25,974 bases of DNA from JAKFWI01 sp031398975 (GTDB lineage: Bacteria > Pseudomonadota > Alphaproteobacteria > Caulobacterales > Aquidulcibacteraceae). The notes beneath the pieces were generated by a model. That model worked only from the letters and a program-made list of their open reading frames with translations, made no database searches and was not told the origin of the DNA. Location of the stretch: contig JANNOI010000032.1 of assembly GCA_031398975.1 (NCBI GenBank), forward strand, positions 1-25,974. Direction: 5' to 3'. Below, in pieces: positions 1 to 7,300 of the stretch. Within the stretch, counting starts at the first letter, position 1; the number at the start of each line of letters is the position of its first letter. The translations under genes and the position numbers were made by a program.

Positions 1-751
1 GTTTCAGCAGCGCCGCCGCCTCCTGCACCGCCCGGCCCGGATCGGGCAGGAAATGCAGCACCTGATGCACCGTCACCAGATCGGCGAGCCCCGGAGGATA
101 GGGCGGGTCGTACACGTCCCCCAGGCGCACGGCGGCCTTGCCCGGCGGAAGCGCTTCGAGGGCGGCGCGGGCGATGGCGAGCATCTGGCGGCTGGTGTCG
201 AAGCCCTCGGCGCGGCGCACCCGATCGGCCATCACGGCGATCATCCGGCCGGAACCGGCCCCGACATCCACCATCAGATCGAACGGCCCCGGCCCTGCGG
301 CTTCCCGCATCGCGGCCTCGACGTCAGCCTCCGGGAGGTGCAGGGCGCGCAGGCGGTCCCAATCCTCGGCGTTGCGGGCGAAATAGGCGCCGGCCGCCTC
401 CGCCCGGCTGGCGCGCACCCCAGCCAGGCGCGCGCGGTCGCCCTGCAGGGCGCGGTCCCCGGGGTCGAGGCGGGCGAGCAGGGCGTCCACCAGCACCCGC
501 CCGGGCGAGCGCTCCTGCGCCAAACGGTAAAACACCCAGGCCCCCTCGGGCGCGCGCTCCGCCAGGCCCGCCTCCGTCAACACCTTCATGTGCCGGCTCA
601 CCCGAGGCTGGCTCTGTTCCAGCGCGACCGCCAGTTCGCCCACGCCAAGTTCCCCTTGCGTCAGCAGCGCCAAGGCCCGAAGACGCGAACGCTCCCCCGC
701 CGCGCGCAGCGCTCTGACCGTCTCGTCCAGGGGCTGCCGCGCCGTATTCAC
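1..751 (-). CDS. sahR: ArsR-family regulator fused to SAM-dependent methyltransferase domain (SahR-like), partial
   Basis: The first 250 residues are visible; the 3' end lies beyond the left edge. An ArsR-type winged helix occupies about residues 8-80 (LRALALLTQGELGVGELA, then the recognition segment QSQPRVSRHMKVLTEAGL). A class I methyltransferase fold follows, with motif I VDVGAGSG at 161-168 and a later segment ADLVTVHQVLHFLPDP. I chose the GTG at 751 because it gives the usual N-terminus for this family and no in-frame ATG is near; this start is uncertain. ArsR regulators with this fusion include SahR, which senses S-adenosylhomocysteine and controls methionine/SAM-cycle genes in Proteobacteria. 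Downstream genes would lie outside the window, so the target pathway is inferred. A near-perfect palindrome at 774-793, about 22 bp upstream of the start, fits an autoregulatory operator. It could instead be an ArsR-methyltransferase of another specificity. Confidence 0.85.
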   Translation of the reverse strand, partial: MNTARQPLDETVRALRAAGERSRLRALALLTQGELGVGELAVALEQSQPRVSRHMKVLTEAGLAERAPEGAWVFYRLAQERSPGRVLVDALLARLDPGDRALQGDRARLAGVRASRAEAAGAYFARNAEDWDRLRALHLPEADVEAAMREAAGPGPFDLMVDVGAGSGRMIAVMADRVRRAEGFDTSRQMLAIARAALEALPPGKAAVRLGDVYDPPYPPGLADLVTVHQVLHFLPDPGRAVQEAAALLK

Positions 752-773
752 CGATGTGACCTCGTGTTTTGAG

Positions 774-793
774 ATATAAGCATATGTTTATAT
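774..793. promoter_or_regulatory. AT-rich 20-bp palindrome, candidate operator of the divergent ArsR/SahR-like regulator
   Basis: ATATAAGCATATGTTTATAT is self-complementary except for one position pair (G780 opposite T787). It stands out as AT-rich within very GC-rich DNA. It sits between the regulator start (751, minus) and mlaA (877, plus). Dimeric ArsR/SahR proteins bind palindromes of this size, often upstream of their own gene. The function is inferred from shape and position. Confidence 0.65.
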
Positions 794-876
794 GGCACAG
801 GAATGGCATCCATAAAAGCGAGCGGGCGTTGATTTCCCGCCCGAAGGCGCCGATATCGGCCCGAGGGGAGCACCTC

Positions 877-1815
877 ATGCGTTTTGAAGCTGCAGCGGCC
901 GTACTGGCCTTTAGCTTTGGCGGGACTTCCCTGGCCGAGGCGCAGGCGGTGCTGGCCGATGGCGGCGCCACGGCGGCGGTGGATTTTGCGGCGGCAGCCG
1001 CGGCGGAGGAGGAGTTCGGCCGGCAAAGCGCGGCCAACGATCCGCTGGAAGGGTTCAACCGGCGCATGTATGCGCTCAACAACGTGCTGGACAAATACGC
1101 GCTCGAGCCCGTGGCCCGGGGCTACCGCGCCATCACCCCGCGCCTGCTGCGCGTGGGCGTGCGCAACGCCCTCGATAACCTCGATGCGCCGCTAACCTTC
1201 GTTAATGACGTGCTCCAGGGCGAGCCGTCGCGCGCGGGCGTCACCGCGGCGCGGTTCGGCATCAACACCACGGTCGGGCTCTTGGGCGTCTTCGACGTCG
1301 CCAAGGAGGTGGGCCTGCGCGACCATGACGAGGATTTCGGCCAGACGCTCGGGCGGTGGGGCGTGAAGGGCGGGCCGTACCTGGTGCTTCCGGTGTTCGG
1401 CCCCTCCAATGTCCGCGACGCGGGCGGCAGGGTCGCCGATTACTTCCTCAACCCGCTGAACTACCCGACGTTCGAGAATGACGACGCGGTCCGCATCGGC
1501 GTCACGGTTGTCTCGGCGGTGTCGGCGCGGGAGGCGGGGCTCGAGGCCATCGCCAATCTGCGCGCCACCTCGAACGATCCCTATGTCACGATCCGCACCT
1601 ATTACATGCTCTCGCGCGAGAGCTCGATCCGAAACGGCCGCCAGAACGACGCAGACTTGCCCGATTTTGCTGATCCCATGGCTTACGAGAACGGGGGGGA
1701 AGCGGACGGGCCCGCCCCTTCCCCGGGCGAGAACCCGGCTGCGCCGCAGCCTGCGCCTGCGCCTGCGCCGCAAGTCTCGGAACCGGCCGCTGTGAGCGGG
1801 GGTTCGTTACCGTGA
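877..1815 (+). CDS. mlaA: MlaA (VacJ) family protein, outer-membrane lipid asymmetry maintenance
   Basis: 312 residues. The MlaA core starts with NDPLEGFNRRMYALNNVLD (about residues 54-72). It continues through conserved family segments such as FVNDVLQG, ARFGINTTVGLLGVFDVA, DHDEDFGQTLGRWG and GPYLVLPVFGPSNVRD, then DYFLNPLNY. In the family MlaA sits in the outer membrane and removes mislocalised phospholipids from the outer leaflet, handing them to periplasmic MlaC. The ATG at 877 has a strong GAGGGGAG site; a longer frame opening at 769 would run through the upstream palindrome and is unlikely. The N-terminus looks like a cleavable Sec signal with ...AEAQA near residue 24. It has no lipobox cysteine, although E. 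coli MlaA is a lipoprotein. The last ~45 residues are a Pro/Ala-rich tail. mlaC follows after 24 bp, indicating an operon. Confidence 0.93.
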   Translation: MRFEAAAAVLAFSFGGTSLAEAQAVLADGGATAAVDFAAAAAAEEEFGRQSAANDPLEGFNRRMYALNNVLDKYALEPVARGYRAITPRLLRVGVRNALDNLDAPLTFVNDVLQGEPSRAGVTAARFGINTTVGLLGVFDVAKEVGLRDHDEDFGQTLGRWGVKGGPYLVLPVFGPSNVRDAGGRVADYFLNPLNYPTFENDDAVRIGVTVVSAVSAREAGLEAIANLRATSNDPYVTIRTYYMLSRESSIRNGRQNDADLPDFADPMAYENGGEADGPAPSPGENPAAPQPAPAPAPQVSEPAAVSGGSLP

Positions 1816-1839
1816 AAAAGCCCAAAGGGGAATGATTTG

Positions 1840-2523
1840 ATGTTTGCCTTCAGCTCCCGCCGCGGCGTTCTGCACACCGTGGGCGCGCTCCTTGCCGGTT
1901 CGGTGGCGGCGCTGGCGCTGTCCGCCACGCCCGCCGCGGCCGACAAATCCGCCGAGGATTACGTCGCCACCAACGCCCAGGCGGTGCTCACCTCCCTTTC
2001 CGCCGGCGGCTCCTCCGCCGAGCGGCGCCAGAAATTCGGCGTCCTGATGGACAAGTTCGCCGACACCCCGCGGATCGCGGAATTCGTGCTCGGCAAATAT
2101 GCCCGCACCGCCCGCGCCGACCCCGCGCTCTATGGCGAGTGGCGGAAGACCTTCCGCAATTACGCGATGGCCGTCTACGAGACCCAGCTTGACGCGTATC
2201 GCGGGCGCGAGATCAAGGTCTCGCCCGGCTCCAAGGATACGGTGATCAACGGGCGCACCTATTCGGTGGTCTCCTCCCAAATCATCACCCAGTCCGGCCA
2301 GCCCTTCCTCGTGAACTGGCGCCTGCTCCAGCAGCCGGACAAGAGCTGGAAGGTCGTCGATGTGGCGCTCAAGCTTGAGGACAACGTCATCTGGCTGGCC
2401 ATCCAGCAGCAGCAGGAATTTCTCGCCCGCCTCGACCGCAATGGCGGGGACGTCGCCAAGCTGATGGCGGACGTGAAAGCGCTCACCGCCAAGATGAACG
2501 CCGAAGCCCGCGGCGACGGCTGA
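1840..2523 (+). CDS. mlaC: MlaC/Ttg2D family periplasmic phospholipid-binding protein
   Basis: 227 residues from the ATG at 1840, which has AAAGGGGA about 9 bases upstream; a TTG lies directly before it. The N-terminus (residues 1-35) is a signal peptide. It contains SRRGVL before a hydrophobic stretch and ends in ATPAAA, so Sec export is likely and Tat export is possible. The mature part matches the MlaC (Tol_Tol_Ttg2) fold: RRQKFGVLMDKFADTPRIAEFVLGKY, then FRNYAMAVYETQLDAY, then the strand-rich lipid-binding segment with SSQIITQSGQPFLVNWRLLQ and KVVDVALKLEDNVIWLAIQQQQEF. MlaC ferries phospholipids across the periplasm between MlaA and the inner-membrane MlaFEDB complex. The transporter subunits are not in this window. 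It is cotranscribed with mlaA. Confidence 0.92.
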   Translation: MFAFSSRRGVLHTVGALLAGSVAALALSATPAAADKSAEDYVATNAQAVLTSLSAGGSSAERRQKFGVLMDKFADTPRIAEFVLGKYARTARADPALYGEWRKTFRNYAMAVYETQLDAYRGREIKVSPGSKDTVINGRTYSVVSSQIITQSGQPFLVNWRLLQQPDKSWKVVDVALKLEDNVIWLAIQQQQEFLARLDRNGGDVAKLMADVKALTAKMNAEARGDG

Positions 2524-2564
2524 TCCCGCTCCGCTCTACCCTCCGCGGTGTCTTCGCTCCGCGC

Positions 2565-2663
2565 TGTCATCCCGGCCGGAGCGAAGCGAAGAGCCGGGAC
2601 CTTTCGAAGTACGCCGATCTGCGGGAGGTCCCGGCGCGCGGCTTTGCCGCGTCCGGGATGACA
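2565..2663. repeat. Nested palindromic intergenic repeat (REP-like)
   Basis: Outer arms TGTCATCCCGG (2565-2575) and CCGGGATGACA (2653-2663) are perfect inverted repeats. Inner arms GCCGGGACC (2593-2601) and GGTCCCGGC (2627-2635) form a second perfect stem. The element fills the convergent gap between mlaC and the CoA-ligase gene. Similar TGTCATCCCGG...GAGCCGGGACC elements are common dispersed repeats in alphaproteobacterial genomes. It probably also serves as a bidirectional terminator. Confidence 0.8.
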
Positions 2664-2669
2664 AGAGAG

Positions 2670-4268
2670 TTAGGACGCGTGCGCCATCTCGCGCAGGCGG
2701 AAGCGCTGGAGCTTGCCGGTGGGGGTTTTCGGCAGTTCCGCGACGAACGCCACCGCGCGGGGGTATTTGTAGGGCGCGATCGTCGCCTTGACGTGGTCTT
2801 GTAGCGCGAGCGCGGTGGCTTCGTTGGCGTTCGCGGGATCATGCAGCACGATGAGCGCCTTGCAGATCGCCCCGCGCGCCTCGTCCGGCACGCCGACGAC
2901 CGCGCATTCGGCCACCTGGGGATGGGTCAGCAGCGCCTGCTCCACCTCGATCGCGCCGATATTGTAGCCGGAGGACACGATCATGTCGTCCGCGCGAGAG
3001 ACGAACCAGAAATAGCCGTCCTCGTCTTGCCGATAGAGGTCGCCGGTGACGTTCCAGCGATTGACGACGTAATTGGCCTGGCGCGGATCGGCGAGGTAGC
3101 GGCACCCGGTAGGGCCCTGCACCGCCAGCCGGCCCACCGAGCCCGCCGGCAGGGGCTGGTTCTGATCGTCGAGCACGCAGGCCGCAAAGCCGGGCACCGG
3201 GCGCCCGGTGGCGCCGGGGCGGATATCCTCTCCGGAGGCGGAGATAAAGATGTGCATCATTTCGGTGGAGCCGATGCCGTCGATCAGCCGCACCCCCGTG
3301 GCCTCGAACCAGGCATCCGAGGTCGCGCGCGGCAGCGGCTCGCCCGCCGAGACGCAGGTCTTGAGGCTCGCGAGATCATAGCCGGGAAGCATCTTTAGGA
3401 GCGCGCGATAGGCGGTGGGCGCGGTGAACAGGGTGGTGACCTTCTGCGCCTGGATGGTTTCGCACAGCGCCTCATAGCCGGGCTTGGGGCTCAGCGCGGT
3501 GGTGAGCCCGAGCGCGATCGGGAAGATCACGGAGGCGCCGAGGCCAAACGTGAACGCAAAAGGCGGGGTGCCGCAGAAGATGTCGTCCGGGCCCGGCTTC
3601 AAGATCGGGCGGGCGAACGCGTCGACGATGGCGGCGATGTCGCGGTGGAACTGGACGCAGCCCTTGGGTTGGCCCGTCGTGCCGGAGGTGAAGGCGATCA
3701 GGGCGGGATCGTGCCGGAAGGTGCGCAGCGTCTGGAACGTGTCGGGCTTGTCCGCCATCAGCCGCGACAGGGCGTTGAAATCCAAGGCGCGCGTCAGCGT
3801 GGGCGAGGCCGCCCGCGCCTGGCCCACCGCCTCGGCGGTGGAGGGATCATAGAGCGCGTGGCTGATCGCGGCCTTGGCGATCACGACCGTGAGCTCCCCG
3901 GCGCGCAGCATCGGCATGGTCGCGACCACGACCCCGCCCGCCTTCAGGATCCCGAACCAGACCGCCATCGCCATCGGCGTGTTCGGCGCATGCAACAGCA
4001 CGCGCTGGCCGGGGATCAGGTCGAGATCCTCTTGCAGCACCTGCGCGGCCTCGTTGGCGCGCGCCAGCAGCTCGGCATAGGTCCAGCTCTCCGCGCCGAA
4101 CAGGATCGCGGTCTTGTTCGGGTTCAGGGCGGCGGCCTGATCCAGCAGATCGGCGCCGTTCAGGTGCAGCGGGTACTGGAATTGCGGCTCCTCGAAGCGG
4201 AACGCCGGCTGCAGCTCGGGCGGGGGCAAATTGTCCCGTACGAAGGTGTCGACGTGCGCCGTATCCAT
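2670..4268 (-). CDS. AMP-dependent acyl-CoA ligase, benzoate/2-aminobenzoate-CoA ligase-like
   Basis: 532 residues, typical length for the ANL superfamily. The adenylation motifs are in order: P-loop TSGTTGQPKG (194-203), GIGSTEM (331-337), TGDLY (408-412), the hinge region SRADDMIVSSGYNIGAIEVE (424-443), and PKTPTGKLQR with the catalytic lysine near 519. The enzyme should activate a carboxylic acid to an acyl-AMP and then to the CoA thioester in the cytoplasm. The N-terminal segment, the SSGYNIGAIEVE form and the overall look resemble benzoate-CoA and 2-aminobenzoate-CoA ligases, but substrate cannot be settled by eye. The start at 4268 has a perfect AGGAGG site. No aromatic-degradation genes adjoin it; the beta-oxidation cluster is 8 kb away. 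The gene follows the large signalling gene on the same strand after 86 bp, so readthrough is possible. Confidence 0.88.
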   Translation of the reverse strand: MDTAHVDTFVRDNLPPPELQPAFRFEEPQFQYPLHLNGADLLDQAAALNPNKTAILFGAESWTYAELLARANEAAQVLQEDLDLIPGQRVLLHAPNTPMAMAVWFGILKAGGVVVATMPMLRAGELTVVIAKAAISHALYDPSTAEAVGQARAASPTLTRALDFNALSRLMADKPDTFQTLRTFRHDPALIAFTSGTTGQPKGCVQFHRDIAAIVDAFARPILKPGPDDIFCGTPPFAFTFGLGASVIFPIALGLTTALSPKPGYEALCETIQAQKVTTLFTAPTAYRALLKMLPGYDLASLKTCVSAGEPLPRATSDAWFEATGVRLIDGIGSTEMMHIFISASGEDIRPGATGRPVPGFAACVLDDQNQPLPAGSVGRLAVQGPTGCRYLADPRQANYVVNRWNVTGDLYRQDEDGYFWFVSRADDMIVSSGYNIGAIEVEQALLTHPQVAECAVVGVPDEARGAICKALIVLHDPANANEATALALQDHVKATIAPYKYPRAVAFVAELPKTPTGKLQRFRLREMAHAS

Positions 4269-4354
4269 GGCCTCGCCTCCTGAGCGAGGCGTCAGTGAAG
4301 CAAAGTGCGCGCGCCCGCGTCAGTTCGAAATTGTCATGGGCGGGGGCCGCCGTT

Positions 4355-7300
4355 TCATGGGCCCGTCTCCCCGATCGCCGCCAGGGTTATGCGCACCAGC
4401 GCGGGGACCGATTTCGCCCCGGTCTTGGTCATGATCGAGGCGCGATGGTTTTCCACCGTCCGCTGGCTAATGGCGAGTTTGGCCGCGATGTTCTTGCTGG
4501 GATGGCCGTCCAGCACGAGATCGAGGATCTCGCGTTCGCGCGGCGTGAGGCTCGCGATCTGGATCGCGGACTGGCGCCGCCACGCGGCCGCTTTATCGAG
4601 GTCGCGCGAGCGCTCCAGCGCGCGCTCCACCCCGTCCAGCAGGTCGACGGCGCGGATCGGCTTCTCGACGAAGTCATCGGCCCCCGCCTTCATGGCCCGC
4701 ACCGCCAGGCCCACCTCGCTCGCCCCGGTGATCATGATCGCAGGCAGCGGATCGCCGGCCTCGCGCAGGCGGCGCAGCAGGCTGATCCCGCTCATCCCCG
4801 GCAGCACCGCATCGACCACCAGGCACGCGTCTTCTCCCGACTGATACGCCTCCAGGAACGCCTCGGCGGCAGCATAGGTCTTGACCTGCCGGCCCGCGGA
4901 CTCGAACACGCTGCGTATGCTCTCGCGGACATGACTATCATCGTCGATCACATGCACCAGCGTCTTCCGCGCCCGCCCCGGCTTATGGGCCAGGGGCTCG
5001 GCCAGCGCCGGAGGAGCGGCGCCTAGAAGGTCGCGAATGGTCTCGGCCAGGGCGTCTAGCTTCACGGGTTTGCTGAGTTGGACGCAATCGTCGAGCGCGA
5101 TATCGCGCATCGTGGCGGTGGCGACGTCGCCGCTGAGGATGATGACCGGGATCTGGCGGGCCAGTCTGGTGCGAAAGCGGGCCGCGAATTCGGGGCCGTT
5201 GAGGCCATTGGGCAAGTTGAAATCGGCCAGGACGAGGTCGGGAAAAGCCGCCCCTTCGATGACGCCGCGCAGCGCGGTCACGCCGTCCGGGGCGGTGGCG
5301 ACGCGGTAGCCCTCGCTGTGCAGGGCAAGCTCTAGCAGGTCACGCAGGTCCGTATCGTCCTCGACCACGAGGATGGAGCCGGTCCGCGCCGGCGGGCCCA
5401 GGGGCGGGCTGGGCGCGATGTTCGGACGAGGCGGCTGAGGCTCGTCAGACACGCGCGGGACGTCGACGGCGAACACAGACCCCCTGCCCACGCACGAGCG
5501 GACCCGAACAGGGTGGTCCAGCAGAGTCGAGAGGCGCCGGACGATGGAAAGGCCGAGCCCCAGGCCGCGGCCGCTCTCGCGCGCGGGATTATCGACCTGA
5601 TAATATTCCTCGAAGATGGACTGGAAATGCGCCTCCTCGATCCCGGCGCCACTGTCCCAGATCTCGATGCTCAGCTCGCTTCCCCGCCGGCGGCAGCCCA
5701 TCAGCACTTTTCCGCGCGCGGTGTATTTAAGCGCGTTGGAAATGAGGTTTCGAAGCATCTGCTCCAGCAGACGTGGGTCGCTGCGGACCTGCAGCGCGCA
5801 CGGAACCGTCCGCAACAGCAGCCCTTTCGCCGCGGCGTGATAGGCGAACTCCGCACTCAGCCGCGCCAGCAGATCGCCGATCACGAAACCCGTCCGCTCG
5901 GGGTGCACGACGCCAGCCTCGATCTGGTTGATATCGAGCAGCGTGTTGAGCATGCCTGACATCGCGCCCAAAGTCTGCTCCATGCGCGCCACCAGATTTT
6001 CGGCGCGCTCGCCCTGCACGGCTTTGCCCAGCAGAGTCTGCAGCAGGGAAAGCGATTGCAGGGGCTGGCGCAGATCGTGGCTGGCGGCTGCGAGGAAGCG
6101 GGATTTGGCGGCGTTGGCGAGGTCGGCGCGCCGCCTCGCGTCTTGCACCTCCGCGGCGGCGCGGCGGCGCTCGGTAATATCCACGAACGTGATCACCACG
6201 CCCTCGGTCGCCCCGTCATGGGCGCGGTACGGCAGGATCCGGCGCAGGAACCAGGCGCCGTTCTCGCCTTCCACCTCGTGCTCGATCGGGGTCGAAGTAT
6301 GGAGCACGATGGCGGCGTCGGCCAGCAATGTCGCGTCCGCGGCCAGCGCGTGCAGGTCCGCCAGCGGGCGCCCGATATCGCTGGTTATGAAATGAAACAC
6401 CGCGCTTGTTGCGGGGGTGAAGAAGCGGATATTGAGCTGGCGGTCCAGAAAGAGCGTCGCGACGTCCGTGCTATAAAGCACATTGCGCAGATCGTCCGAA
6501 GTTGCGCGCTGGCGTTCCAGAGTTTCCTGGAGTTGGGCGTTCAGCGCGGCCAGTTCCTCGTTCAGGGATTGAAGCTCCTCCTTCGAGGTCAGCAATTCCT
6601 CATTGGTCGATTGGGCCTCTTCATTGACCGAGAGCGCCTCCTCATTGATGGCTTTCTGCTCCTCGTTGGAGGCTTCCAGACTGCGGATCGCGCCCTGCAA
6701 CTCGGCGCGCGTGTCTTCCAGCTCCCGCTCCAACAAGGCCACGCGCGGCTCGTCCGCGGCGCTGGGCGCAGCCTCGCCGGCCGGCGCCTCCGCCTCCTCG
6801 ACGAAGGAGATCAGCAGCAGGTCTTCGCCGCCCGCCAACACAGATCGCACTTCGATGCGGAAGGCGCGCGCGACGCCCGAGCGCTTGATCCGGTTTCCGC
6901 TGATGACGGTAAGGGGATTGCCGGCATTGGTCTCGTGCATCGCCCCGCGCAGGCGCATCCGCAACCCCGCGCCCACCATGGCCAGGATGTCCTGGCTCGG
7001 CCCGCCCGGAGCCACACTCAGATAGCGATCGACGGGGCCCAGCGCATAGAGACGCTGGTAGCTGCGGTTGATCAGCACCGCCGCCGGCGCGTGCGCCTCG
7101 AGGACGATGCGACGACAAACATCGCCATAGAAATCCTCCCGGCTGCGGGCGCGCGGCTGATCACGCCGCAACGGCGTACGCACGTCCGCGGCGTCAAAGG
7201 CAGGCCCCGCCCCGCCGGTGCGCGGGCGCCCTATATGGCGATAGATACGCTCGGCCTTGCCCAGAACCTCGAACCGCCCCTCGATGGCGGCCGCGTTCTC

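Noticed and set aside
53..772. Plus-strand open frame opposite the ArsR-methyltransferase regulator
   Set aside because: The minus strand has clear HTH and methyltransferase motifs and is open to the window edge. The plus-strand frame has none.
769..876. N-terminal extension of mlaA from the ATG at 769
   Set aside because: It would translate the palindromic operator, lacks a ribosome-binding site and has no signal-peptide character. The ATG at 877 has a strong one.
2670..4268. Aromatic-degradation locus around the CoA ligase
   Set aside because: No oxygenase, reductase or ring-cleavage gene is adjacent, so the ligase alone does not establish such a pathway.
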